A DNA stretch of 64,000 bases, taken from contig NC_087082.1 of NCBI RefSeq assembly GCF_026151205.1, positions 12,511,365 to 12,575,364 of the forward strand, given 5' to 3'. Numbering within the stretch: position 1 is the stretch's first letter; every line of letters begins with the position of its first letter. Below the pieces are notes generated by a model, which was not told the origin of the DNA, did not search any database, and was given only the letters and a program-made list of their open reading frames with translations. The position numbers were made by a program, and so were the translations under genes. Positions 33,475 through 46,139 of this stretch are shown piece by piece. The stretch comes from Bolinopsis microptera (taxonomy: Eukaryota; Ctenophora; Tentaculata; Lobata; Bolinopsidae).

Positions 33475-35490
33475 GGCTAGGGTACTAAGTAGCTAGGGTA
33501 CTAAGTAGCTAGGGTAATAAGTAGCTAGGGTAATAAGTAGCTAGGGTAATAAGTAGCTAGGGTGCTAAGTAGCTAGGGTAATAAGTAGCTAGGGTATCAA
33601 GTAGCTAGGGTACTAAGTAGCTAGGGTAATAAGTAGCTAGGGTACTAAGTAGCTAGGGTACTAAGTAGCTAGGGTACTAAGTAGCTAGGGTACTAAGTAG
33701 CTAGGGTAATAAGTAGCTAGGGTATCAAGTAGCTAGGGTAATAAGTAGCTAGGGTAATAAGTAGCTAGGGTAATAAGTAGCTAGGGTATCAAGTAGCTAG
33801 GGTAATAAGTAGATAGGGTAATAAGTAGCTAGGGTACTAAGTAGCTAGGGTACTAAGTAGCTAGGGTACTAAGTAGCTAGGGTAATAAGTAGATAGGGTA
33901 ATAAGTAGCTAGGGTAATAAGTAGCTAGGGTACTAAGTAGCTAGGGTACTAAGTAGCTAGGGTAATAAGTAGCTAGGGTAATAAGTAGATAGGGTAATAA
34001 GTAGCTAGGGTACTAAGTAGATAGGGTAATAAGTAGCTAGGGTACTAAGTAGCTAGGGTGCTAAGTAGCTAGGGTAATAAGTAGCTAGGGTAATAAGTAG
34101 CTAGGGTAATAAGTAGCTAGGGTATCAAGTAGCTAGGGTACTAAGTAGCTAGGGTAATAAGTAGCTAGGGTACTAAGTAGCTAGGGTACTAAGTAGCTAG
34201 GGTACTAAGTAGCTAGGGTACTAAGTAGCTAGGGTAATAAGTAGCTAGGGTATCAAGTAGCTAGGGTAATAAGTAGCTAGGGTAATAAGTAGCTAGGGTA
34301 ATAAGTAGCTAGGGTATCAAGTAGCTAGGGTAATAAGTAGATAGGGTAATAAGTAGCTAGGGTACTAAGTAGCTAGGGTACTAAGTAGCTAGGGTACTAA
34401 GTAGCTAGGGTAATAAGTAGCTAGGGTAATAAGTAGATAGGGTAATAAGTAGCTAGGGTACTAAGTAGCTAGGGTACTAAGTAGCTAGGGTACTAAGTAG
34501 CTAGGGTACTAAGTAGCTAGGGTAATAAGTAGCTAGGGTATCAAGTAGCTAGGGTAATAAGTAGATAGGGTAATAAGTAGCTAGGGTACTAAGTAGCTAG
34601 GGTACTAAGTAGCTAGGGTACTAAGTAGCTAGGGTAATAAGTAGCTAGGGTAATAAGTAGCTAGGGTAATAAGTAGATAGGGTAATAAGTAGCTAGGGTA
34701 ATAAGTAGCTAGGGTGCTAAGTAGCTAGGGTAATAAGTAGCTAGGGTAATAAGTAGCTAGGGTAATAAGTAGCTAGGGTAATAAGTAGCTAGGGTAATAA
34801 GTAGCTAGGGTATCAAGTAGCTAGGGTAATAAGTAGATAGGGTAATAAGTAGCTAGGGTACTAAGTAGCTAGGGTACTAAGTAGCTAGGGTACTAAGTAG
34901 CTAGGGTAATAAGTAGCTAGGGTAATAAGTAGCTAGGGTAATAAGTAGATAGGGTAATAAGTAGCTAGGGTAATAAGTAGCTAGGGTGCTAAGTAGCTAG
35001 GGTAATAAGTAGCTAGGGTAATAAGAAGATAGGGTAATAAGTAGCTAGGGTAATAAGTAGCTAGGGTACTAAGTAGCTAGGGTACTAAGTAGCTAGGGTA
35101 ATAAGTAGCTAGGGTAATAAGTAGCTAGGGTACTAAGTAGATAGGGTAATAAGTAGCTAGGGTAATAAGTAGATAGGGTAATAAGTAGCTAGGGTAATAA
35201 GTAGCTAGGGTAATAAGTAGATAGGGTAATAAGTAGCTAGGGTAATAAGTAGCTAGGGTAATAAGTAGATAGGGTAATAAGTAGCTAGGGTAATAAGTAG
35301 CTAGGGTAATAAGTAGATAGGGTAATAAGTAGCTAGGGTAATAAGTAGCTAGGGCACTAAGTAGCTAGGGTAATAAGTAGCTAGGGTGCTAAGTAGCTAG
35401 GGTACTAAGTAGCTAGGGTACTAAGTAGCTAGGGTACTAAGTAGCTAGGGTACTAAGTAGCTAGGGTATCAAGTGGCTAAGGTACTAAGA
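33475..35490. repeat. Satellite array of a 16-bp unit, about 126 copies
   Basis: The unit GTAGCTAGGGTAATAA is repeated head to tail for 2 kb with a small set of variants (TAATAA, TACTAA, TGCTAA, TATCAA; AGCTAGGG or AGATAGGG). The TATCAA variant followed by an AGATAGGG unit recurs at about 33787, 34315, 34539 and 34811. Those spacings of 528, 224 and 272 bp are exact multiples of 16, showing higher-order duplication without slippage out of register. Every frame contains stops, so it is not coding. Confidence 0.98.
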
Positions 35491-38400
35491 GCTGCAACAA
35501 TTAAGCAAATGTGTTCAGGATAAACTAAGGACTTCATCCCTCAATTATATATAAATATATATATATAAAGTTAATACTAACAAATAAGCAATAGGTGTGT
35601 GTGTACTGTGTACTGTGTGTGTGGCATGTGTATGAACCAAAACAGTGTTTGACAATTCAGTCAAACACTGCACTGTACAAAATAATAGTTCATCTGAATG
35701 TTAACAGGTACATTTATACAATATATCATTTTATCAACAATGATTGTAAACACAGGTACTGTTATGTAGTTATATCAAACATTACAATATTCTACCAATT
35801 ACATGCCTGCATAAGTACATATAAGTATTATATTACATAAATAATTATATATCGCAACCTTTAAAAGTGTCGCATATCTTTTAAATCTAATACTCTACTA
35901 ACTAGGTAATCGATAACTTCTGGCATTCTGGTTTACTTGAAAACCACCAGTCAAGAACAGCAGAAAAGGTGTTAAAGTAATCAAATACATTCCCATGTGA
36001 TGTACCTGTCATTGTAAATTAGCCACAGCAAGTAATCTATCTAGGGAACTTCCAAACAGGAAAAAACATATTTTGTACATTTTTGTACATTTTTGTACAT
36101 GCACAATGTACATTTGGCAAAAATCTGGTGACAATTGAATCATATGTAATGTTCAAGTTGTAATGACATTTTGAAAGGAAAGGTAATGAATCGATAATCA
36201 CATTTCAAAAATTCAATTAAGTATTATACGTTACTGATTGATTCATTTGTCACATTATGGAGACAAAATTATCATGGCTTGAGTAGTATAAGAACTTGCC
36301 TAGTTTACTCAGTTTAAAATCAGTGTTTTGTGATTATTGATTCCACTATTACTCTAATAACGAACTTCTCCATGACCATAAACAAGTGTCACAACAAATC
36401 ACTGCAGATTTACTATGAATACCAACCTGATATAGAGCCAAAAAGTGATACATTCCCCTGATACAGCATCATTTCAATACATGCTCATTTATGTGATTTT
36501 TGACTCATTATGGCACTTTTAACCATCTAAATTCTCTAAATATTAGTTAGCATGCTATTATTGTGATCGATAGAGTTCATTATTACAATCATTCCGTTGA
36601 TATTCATATCACATTCATCATTCTAAAATAATTAGTCAGAATTAACCCTGTGTGTGATAATTGCATCATAACTCCACATTTAACCGGTGACTCTTGGCAC
36701 TTTTAACACTCAACTATCTCAAAAAGGTTCAATAATCACATTGAGAAGCAGGACACACTCACAGAATGTAAATTCATCATTAGAGGTGCAAAAAAAGAAT
36801 ATTTTGTGATTTCTGGCTCATATCTGCACAATTAACAGATATAAAGAGATGAATGACTTCATTATGTGACATTTGAATCTTTTTGGACCACATATTAAAA
36901 TTTGGTTAACTTTCATAGCATACTCCTTGAGATACAAGTATTTTAAAATGCTTCACACAATTTTGGCAGTGAAAAATCAATCTCTAGTGCCACCTTTTTA
37001 TGAACGTGTCCATATATGGTATCTTAACCACATATTTGGTACACGAATTACAATAAATTGAATAAAATATGTGACTAATTGTTAACAAATGGTCGGTTTT
37101 GATCAATATTAACCACCAATTATCGACACCTTAGAACTTACAGTAATAATCAATTATGAAGCTGATATGACTATGGCCATAGTCATATATGGTATAGCTA
37201 TAGCAATCAAATAAACCACTAAAACAGCCACTTCCGTACGCCATAATAATTGATACCAGGCTATATTAGGCTCAAAATTGAGTTTGTCAGTTTAAGATGC
37301 ATTTAAAATGATCTGATAGGAAAACTGGTTCCCTACAAAATGCAAAAAAACCAAAATTAAAAATTCCTTATGTTAATGGTTTAACCGCTACGCGGCCGCG
37401 AAATTTGCGATTTTTCGCAAACCAATTTTTTGGCTTTTTGGCAGCGAAAAATAGCTCTTACTCTATGTCTGTTACACAAATGAGATAATATAATAAGTTG
37501 ACTCCTTTCATATCTCCAACAACTCTCAAATCTTAATTTATTTGAAAAAACCTTAATAGGCTATCTATAATTTAGCTGATTTTTGACATGAACCTGAGTT
37601 TTTGCCCCATTTTTAGGCAAATTTTTGGCCTTCCAGCCCAAATATAGTTGTGTTGCCGGCATTTGCCGCCCTATTCCATAACTCCATCTAAAAGCCTAGA
37701 GTATTCCCTACATTATACAAAAAAATCATCTTGGGCATTTTTTTTTTAATTGCAGATTTTTTACCAATTTATCGGCTAAAGCTATGTTATTTGGGGCTTG
37801 TGCCCACTGTGCAGGTGCAAGCTTAAGTATGATGGGGTATAATAGGCTATTTCAAATGTTAAAATATGATTCCATATGTGTTTAATACACGTTTTCGCAC
37901 ATTAACAGCTGTTTTTAGCACATTAGTGTTATCTCAACCAATTGTTAACCACCAAAAATAAACCATTTATCTGCATATATTGTAAAATTCATGGCATTAC
38001 CACTAAAGATTAACCACTGATAGAGATCACAAGGTTCACTGTCAAAATTTAAGGCAAGTCTGGACAAGTTAGCCAATGTCCACTAAGTTTCCCCAGATTT
38101 GCTGCTATTGCTGTGTTGTTTCCAGTTACCAAAAATAACTAACTTTCGACATAACATACACTGCTAATGAACTGTACAGTTGCAATTTCAAAAAATTACT
38201 AAGTACTAACCTACAACAACAGGTAAGTCACATGAAGGAGTGTTCCAAGGCAAAACCTGTCGGTATTCATTCTGAAAAAATGTCCATTAGTATTGCAGAT
38301 CAGCTGGATCAATGAAGCTATCATAAGTTCTCATTGACTCTGTTAAAGCGCTCTGTTCTTAAAAGTTTAATTTATTGACATTTCCCTGATGCCAACATTT

Positions 38401-40248
38401 TCCAAGAATTTAAGTTTGTAAAGACTATATTGGATTAAATACAGAATTACAGATAGCTATAGATTATGTTTATGTTAAATTACAAATTAACCAATATTTA
38501 TGATATCATGTGCCAACTTTAAGTAAGGTTTAAAAGCAAATTTTTATGAAAGTAGTAACAGAGCTTTTCATAGATCGAAGTATAAACGAACTTACGAATT
38601 ATAATTATAAGTTATAAGTGATTAGTAAATACCTCATGATTATCAAATAATCTGAAGAGTAAGGGTTATCTGCTGATGCATGTTATCTGCTGATGAATGC
38701 CAAGGTTGTCTTTCACCGTGTGAAGTGCCGGTCTGGTGTTCATTCTAATTGAAGATTTATTGGTTTTACAGTAAATTAAAAGCACTTAAGTTTTCTTGCC
38801 ACATTGATCTTTATTAAATGTAGTTAACAAGGGCATGAATGAATTTGAATCCTAAAATAGAGTTGATCCTGTAAATTAAATCAAAACCAAACGGTTCTCA
38901 ACTTTTCATAACCAGCTGCACACATACAAGGTCTGAAGATAATAAAATTACAGAACAGAGCCATTTGTACACGTTAGTAGAATTACAACTTTATTGCAAT
39001 GAGTAACAGTCTTTCGACAGACTATTACTCTGTTTTACTAATGAAATATAAATTAAAATCCGTTTTATCTGGATTTTAGTCATTGAACATTAATGAGCAA
39101 AAAACGATCAAAATAGGGAAGCTGCAAAGACTTTAAATTTGACATTCCAAACTGACCAAACACATGAAGTTCCTGGCAATAGTTTAAATTTGCACCATCT
39201 AAAGTCATTCCAAAGGCCCTGTAGCAATACTTGAAAATTTTCATAAAACCGATATTAAACTAACGTTTTGACTTGTCAAGTCAATAGAAATAATTATTGA
39301 AAAACAACAAACGCAGTTAAAATGAATTTAATCAAATTTTTGTTTGACAAAACAGGTTTTAAATTCGTTGCTACTATACAGCAAGCAGCACACTTTTGTA
39401 AATTCCAAGCCGAAGTTATGCGGAGGTTATTCCAAGATTGCAGATTGTAAAATCAAGCAAAACACGCGCACATCTTAAAATAAAAAACCAATCTTCGACT
39501 AAAATTTAACGAATGATACTTGCAGTTAATATAATATCGAATCATTATTTCACAAAAGTTATATATTGTTCAATACTAATTATTAAAAAAATGAACTGGT
39601 TATAATTTATGGTATTTAAAAGGTTGTTATAATGACAAAATGCCGTACAAATCGGCGCGTGGCTTTGTGTTTTCAGTTTACAGTTTAGTGATTTGTAACC
39701 TAAATATGATTGCAGAAAAAAACATTTGTTACTTCTTTTTTGATGCAAAACCAGAATTATATATTTATATAATTCTAATGTAATGTAAGAATGATACTTG
39801 TGTCATATATTTAAAACCATATTACTTACCTGGGGACCTCAGGCTATCATGTTCATTAACATAATGAATAGAGATTCGGCGGAATGACAGGCTGAGCGCC
39901 GCCCAGTAACATATTACTACCATATTTATCAACACACAACATTGAATTGAACGCGTATTTGTCAATAACAAATAACAAAAACTATTATTACTCATCAATT
40001 TAATACATAAATTGGCTCATTATACAAAAAAATCTTACAACACAATATAATATTAAATTGTAAGTGTTCAGTGTTGACACATAATTGATCGCTATGCTAT
40101 TCATATTTCGCGCGGCGCAAGTGACCGTCCGTTAAACACACTCGATGCTTATAATGTATGCATCTAATGCATCATTAATGGAAGGCGCGCCAGTGAAATT
40201 TTTGCGCGCGAATTTACGATTTAAACGAAAAGAAACTGCAGGGTTCAG
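35491..40248. other. Long non-coding stretch
   Basis: No gene is supported. The sequence is AT-rich. Small features include a TTTTGTACAT triplicate near 36070 and a donor-like CCCCAG-GTAAGTAA on the minus strand near 39835 that could mark an untranslated exon. Nothing else is recognised. Confidence 0.5.
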
Positions 40249-40512
40249 TAGATATTATGTACTTGGACAGAGTGTAAAACGTGTGTACATCACTATTTTC
40301 AATGTAATGTACAATACCATTTGATGTAACCTGTATTCAGTGTGTGTAATTTTAATTTAGCATTTTAACTAGTATAGAAGCATTTATTATATACTAACAT
40401 TTATAACAATTTTAGCCTGAAGATGGCGTTGACGCCGAAAATTTGCCCTTACTCCTAACTTCCTTGTTTCACTTGTCCTTGTCTCTTCCAACCGGATAAT
40501 ATCCAGATATCA
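40249..40512 (+). repeat. 264-bp inverted repeat, right copy
   Basis: This is the exact reverse complement of 30441-30704. On this strand it carries CCTGAAGATGGCGTTGACG and then CCGAAA at 40416-40440. A four-base-pair GGCG/CGCC stem separates CTGAAGA from GAAA, similar to the core of hammerhead ribozymes found in some retroelements, but with an extra unpaired T. Confidence 0.95.
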
Positions 40513-42060
40513 AGTGCAAATTAGATTTAATAATTTACAATTTAGCAAAATGATTAAGCGTGCGCCGCTTTTTCTTTATTCTTGAAATATTATTGGCTCG
40601 AGTCATTAAGTTTCGCAGTAACTCGCGCTGGGTTAGTTCATATTAGTGAAACAAATTTAGTGAAACAAATTTCCTTTATTTTCGGAGAAAACCCCAATCC
40701 GTAAAGTTGTCCTAGCTTCAAGATCGTTGCTCTGCGAAGCAAGAATGATAGTTCGCGCGGCGTTTCAAAGGGGCATTGTAGGTTTATAACCTACCAGGAC
40801 GCGCGCCGAGTTGGACTCGTCGACGGTCCTGTATAAGGAACAGATATTTTACGAGTATCACCCGTTAACGTCCTCCATCATCCAAGTGCCAAAATATAAA
40901 TTTTAAGCCGCAAATTACAAAATTTAATATTTTATATTGAGTGCATTTCTTCAAAAATACAATCACCATCTGGAGTTGCAATAGAAAATGTAGGGATAAA
41001 GCAGTTTTCTTGTCAAGTATTTCCCAATCTCATATCCAATTTCCTTCTAAAATTGAGTATTTTCCAAGATATGAGCTAATGTCTTATTATATTTGATATG
41101 ATTTCATCGGCCTTACAATTTACTAGCAACAGTTTATGTTCTCTATCTGGAAACATTACATCATTCTGCAAAATTCACATGTAAGATTGTTATTTTATTA
41201 TTGCTATTATTACTACTTAGGCCAAGGGTGATTTTCAAGTTATTGAGGGGTTATTTTTATATAGGGTCGTTGTAACATTTTGTATATACTGTTTGATGAA
41301 TATCTATTTAAAACCGAGCTTACTCTTTTAAGAGACAATTTTGTATAATTGTATTCATGCTTTGTAAATACATTTCGTTGGTCACTTTCATCAGTGAAAG
41401 CTTTCATATCCTGTACTATATATTCAGGTATTCAATCCTAGTGTAATCTAGTCTGATGAATTTGTTTGAAAGCTCCTCGAGGGGTCGTCTCTAATGGACT
41501 AATTTATTGATTACAATCATAATAAGTTAAAAATAAAGACCCCAATGGGCACTCCTGAAAACATACTCGAAAATATATCAAAACTAAATAGAAAAATAAA
41601 CTGACGACAAATGTGATAAAGTCGCAACAAACTGCAAATTATGGGAAAAACGTCAAGCAACAATTTTTACACAAAACACGTTTACAAATGGGTTCGAGAT
41701 TGAGTTTCGAAATTAATTTCACTGATCCTCTGCATTTGTGCATAGTTACGTTGGTGTAATGTCCTTTGCTAATTCAGCTGATGATTGGTAAAATTTCATT
41801 TAGGGTTTACATGGCCCTGCCTACAGTTGAAGCCTTCTCATAAGGATACCCTTCGATACATCATTTCGGATTACAGTCAGTAGGGGGGGGGGGGGGGGGG
41901 GGGGGGGGGGTGCCAGGTACTGGCCAAACTGCGCGTTTTGCTCTAGAAACACACCAGCGTATCGTTTATTATTTTAGAGAGGGGCGTTAAAATGGGAGGG
42001 GGCGCTTTTTTGGCGGAGGGGTAAATCGTGTAAATACAATGCTGCTATCTAATCTTTCTC
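40513..42060. other. Non-coding stretch with a 28-base poly-G run
   Basis: No gene is supported. The module GCGAAGCAAGAATGATAGTT at about 40735, also found near 30170, lies just outside the inverted repeat. A run of 28 G occupies 41883-41910, followed by TGCCAGGTACTGGCC; no mate of this sequence was seen elsewhere in the window. Confidence 0.6.
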
Positions 42061-42069
42061 TAATAATCT

Positions 42070-42270
42070 GAATCGGTAGGTCTCCATTCTATCCATGGCA
42101 TCTGCAAACTATTTGCAGCAAATACCAAGCAGGTATAGGAAGGTCCATCATCTGGACCTCTCACTACATGTCCAAGCATTCTCCATAGACTTTGTTCCAC
42201 TCAAGCTGAAAGTGGGTCACTTTTGCAGCGTTTGTACAGATATGATTGGCAGTAGAAATCACCTATGGGT
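42070..42270 (-). pseudogene. Degenerate LINE reverse-transcriptase C-terminal fragment
   Basis: The minus strand reads LYKRCKSDPLS, a stop, then WRMLGHVVRGPDDGPSYTC. The pattern LYxxC-x-PLS...WRMLGHVxRxPDD is common in the C-terminal part of several non-LTR retrotransposon proteins. The in-frame stop and lack of surrounding domains mark it as a fragment. Confidence 0.5.
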
Positions 42271-42678
42271 ACAACAGTTCAATAGTGCTCCTAAATGACG
42301 CCTGTGTACAACATCCAACTTCTCCAGTTAATGTCACAGTATTAAATATTAGACTTACTAGTTGTTGTGGCTGAAAGATGCTACATCTAATTTGACTATA
42401 GAGCGAAAGTCTATTTTTTTCTTCTTGATTCTACTCGATTTTTGGTGTTCATTCACACACAGTCTCTTTTGTTGTCAAACGCGATCAAGCATTCGTGAAA
42501 GGATTGTTCTCACCATTATAATTAACAAGGGACCGTCTGAATGTCTTAAAACTTGATTTCTGTGCAGAACACTGTTTTTTTTTTTCCAATAAGCCAAACA
42601 GTATATTATATACAATAAATTAAATCAAGTGATGCAATTGGCAGAGCACAATCGTAAATCCTGAGCAATAGATATCAT

Positions 42679-42882
42679 CTATCCCTCGTAGCTCTTCTCC
42701 TCAGGTATCAGGTTGAAGGAGACATTGGATATAGGGGCAGTCCATGCCTTCTTTGCCTTTCCACGTACACCTCTAACTGCTACTAGCACACTCCTCATTA
42801 TAACACTGTTCAGGTTACTTGTAATGTCATGTTCTGTTTGAGTATCTTCAACTAAATGTATGCATTCTGTGTCTAGTACCAT
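42679..42882 (-). other. Unrecognised 67-residue open frame
   Basis: The frame ends with KKAWTAPISNVSFNLIPEEK, which has the look of a protein C-terminus. Just upstream on the same strand a second frame (about 42965-42900) reads KEAVRLQMTRVHYTDARF and then GGTTAAGT, a possible splice donor. The two cannot be joined by a normal intron because only about 20 bases separate them, so a frameshifted remnant is possible. No family is recognised. Confidence 0.25.
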
Positions 42883-43268
42883 ACTTAACCTCCAAAGCTG
42901 AATCGAGCGTCAGTATAATGCACTCTAGTCATCTGCAAACGCACAGCTTCTTTGCCTGGCCACACAAATAAAATACACATCTCTTATTGTGTATCTTGTC
43001 TGGTTAGTTAAGGATCGGGTCTAATCGGGTCCTTATGTTGCAGAGTCATGTATGATGCTTCAGTATATTGACTCTCACAAATCACAATATACTTTTTATT
43101 TGATACTTCAAGCTATTTGCCGGTTAAAAGGGGAAATGCCATGATGCTCCCTCTGATCTCCCTGCTTGCTGGGAGCTATAATGTATTGTCAGTGATCATA
43201 TTTGTAAATTACTACTTGTATACTCATAATAATAACTTATTCTTATAGCCTGGTCCAACCACATCAAC

Positions 43269-45763
43269 ATGGCTGAAGTTAAACTCACTTTTATTGAAGA
43301 CTTCGCCTTGTCTGGTGTTGCCGCTGTCGTCAGTAAGGTGAGAGTTTGTCCATGTTCTTCTGTCTACCGTTTAAATTTACATTCAAATTACTCATTGATT
43401 GTTTTAAGGTTATTTATGCAATGAGACAATCATGAATGGTAACTAGCTGAATCTTAACAAACAAATTTTATAGCCAAATATATCCTGCATTATTAACTAA
43501 CTGAAGTATTTCATACGAATATTATATTATATTACAATTCCAAATCTAACAATTTAACAATTCTTTCAGTCTGCCGCCGCTCCCATCGAGCGTGTGAAGC
43601 TCCTTGTTCAGAACCAGAATGAGATGATCAAACAGGGCAGGTTGGACAGACCTTACAAGGGAATCGCTGACTGTACTGCCAGGACCTTCGCCTCTGAGGG
43701 ATTCTACCCCTTCTGGAGGGGAAACCTCGCTAACTGTCTCAGATATTTCCCCACTCAGGCTCTTAACTTCGCCTTCAAAGGACAAATCAAGAGGATGTTC
43801 GCCGTCCCCAAGGATGCCCATACTGGTAAGTTTGGAAAATGCTATTTTGTATCTAACACTTATTTTACTTCGCCAATTACAGGAAGCCGAAGGATTCAAT
43901 CATACATATGAATTTTAAATTGTCATCATTCAAAGAAACTGTATAGATCTACAATTAGCTGATAGCGTCTTATCAAAATAGATGATTATATAAGATACCA
44001 ATTGTAGATATATACTAAAATGTTTCCTCCCACAGTCGCCAAGTTGGGAGCTAACGTCGCATCAGGAGGTGTTGCTGGATCAATGTCTCTCTGCTTCGTC
44101 TACTCTCTCGACTACGCCCGAACACGTTTGGCTAACGACAATAAAGTTGCCGGCAAGGTAAAGAGGATTTAATTAAGCAGCTCAAAATTGACTTAGATTA
44201 TATTGCCTGGGAGTGTGCTTTTTGACCTTTTTTTTACTAACACGTGATGGAAAAATGATATTCCCATTTTGTAGGACGTTTGTTGAGTATGACAAATTAA
44301 TTACATGTCGTAAATTTCAGGACGGAATTGCTACTCGTCAGTACAACGGACTCGTAGATGTGTACGCCAAAACCCTCAAATCCGATGGTATTGCTGGTCT
44401 TTACAGAGGGTAATTGACATAAAGTTTCCTTTTAAGTACACGTCCAGTACCTGGTATATTTTACTTTAGATTTATCAGTAAATACCAGCTGCCTGGTAGA
44501 CGGGTTATCCCCAGGGGACATGATCTTGTCACACGTTTATCGCTGTTCTTAATACGAAATTTCTCGAACATCTCCTGTTCGGTTCTAGCATAAAAGTGGA
44601 GAACATCAAACTGTTATGAACCTTGAATTTGATAATTATTATAATTGTCTATACATTAAAAGCTAAAACATATAATCTTCAGTTTCGTCATCTCCTGTGT
44701 CGGTATCTTCGTCTACAGAGGTTTCTACTTCGGTCTCTACGACACCCTGAAACCAATTGTTCTGGGACCTGATGCCGGTTTCCTTATGTGCTTCGCTCTC
44801 GGTTATGGTGTAACTGTAACTGCTGGCCTCATGTCCTACCCCATCGATACCATCCGAAGAAGGATGATGATGACCAGTGGAACTGGAGTCAAATATGCCG
44901 GAGCCATCGACTGTGCCACGCAGGTGACTGATTTTTTTTTCATGTAGTTTTGTCTGATAAATGCTGCTCTTTAATTTACTATAATACTCTTTTCTGCAAA
45001 TTTCTTGCACTTGTTCGTTCGACATCGTGGAACAATTATTTCAACGAAAATTTCTTCTCGAAGCGCACATCTATCAAAACTGTTGCCATGGAAAATCTTC
45101 AGCAAGAATTCTCCGCGATTCGACAACTCGATATTCGCTTCTTTTTTTTCTTCTCGACGGTTCGGTTTCTATTGAATGTACATACATTGGTCATGTTAAC
45201 AAGCAGACGGAATATAAATAGTTTGGCATGCACGATTGGACAAAGAGAAGTTTATAAAACTTCTCATGTTATGCTAGCCATTTTATCATGCAAAAAATGT
45301 TGGAATAATCTGATATATCACGTACATGTCGTGCGATGCGGAATTGTGGTTTCCGATAGTAACATAGTTCTGGAAGATTGCTACTTGCTAGTGAGAACGG
45401 AAAAACATCTGGATCAAAATTTTAACTTCTGCAACACCGGAAAACGTTTTCTCCAAACTTTTAACTGCTCGGTCGAGAAATATCGCTGTTTTACGAAATA
45501 AAGCCACCAAAGTTACTTGGAAATAATATTTTTAAGCCTCTGTGCGGAAAATAATTTAGAAAGACACTGAAATTTTTCTTTTATATCTAGAAATCTAACT
45601 CAACCCTTGTCCTCAGATCGTGAAGAACGAAGGATTCATGTCCATGATGAAGGGAGCTGGAGCTAACATCCTCAGAGGTGTTGCCGGTGCTGGTGTCCTC
45701 TCTGGATTCGACTCCGTCAGGGCTGCCTACATCAAATTCCGTGTTGGTGGACAGAAATACTAA
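43269..45763 (+). CDS. ANT: Mitochondrial ADP/ATP translocase (adenine nucleotide translocator), six exons
   Basis: The protein exchanges cytosolic ADP for matrix ATP across the inner mitochondrial membrane. Exons 43269-43337, 43570-43825, 44036-44157, 44321-44409, 44683-44923 and 45617-45763 have GT-AG borders and matching phases, and give 307 residues, the family length. All three mitochondrial carrier repeats are present: [13 protein letters not shown], then [13 protein letters not shown], then [12 protein letters not shown]. The last includes the RRRMMM signature specific to this carrier. There is no cleavable signal, as expected. The coding sequence is more GC-rich than its introns, consistent with high expression. 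Intron 5 (44924-45616) contains a long open frame with no recognisable similarity. An acceptor-like TTCTTATAG lies about 19 bases before the start codon. Confidence 0.98.
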
Positions 45764-46111
45764 ACTAGAGATTATGTGCGGACATTTTATAGTCATGATT
45801 GTGTATAGAACGCTATTATTGTACTAGTGTCTCTGGCGGCACAGTGCTGTAAGATATTGAGAAACTAGTACATTTTATTTTATACATGTACAATTTCGTG
45901 GTCATATCTAATTTAGAAGTCGTTTCTCACGGTGTTTCTCACTATGGTAAATATAGTCGTGACTCGACCAGTAATTTATTATTATTTGGTTATATTAGTT
46001 CTTTGATTTTGTCCTAAAAGGCGGCTGCCTGAGATCTTGAGAGTTGATTTATAGTTTCAAATCATGACCATTGTAAGTGGATGCTTTCGTACTCGGCTCC
46101 TGGCACGCTGT

Positions 46112-46117
46112 AATAAA
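46112..46117 (+). terminator. Polyadenylation signal of the ADP/ATP translocase gene
   Basis: AATAAA lies about 350 bases after the stop codon, within CTGTAATAAAGTTTC. It is the best-placed canonical signal for this gene. Confidence 0.6.
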
Positions 46118-46139
46118 GTTTCAACTTAATTTAGTGAGG

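Noticed and set aside
33475-35490. CRISPR array or telomere
   Set aside because: Repeats are directly contiguous with no spacers, and the unit is 16 bp instead of TTAGGG; this is a satellite.
42095-42298. 67-residue plus-strand open frame
   Set aside because: The opposite strand shows LINE reverse-transcriptase-tail similarity, so this is its shadow.
44950-45501. 183-residue plus-strand open frame in ADP/ATP translocase intron 5
   Set aside because: It lies wholly inside a well-supported intron, has a low-complexity Phe run and no family similarity, so it is most likely a chance open frame.
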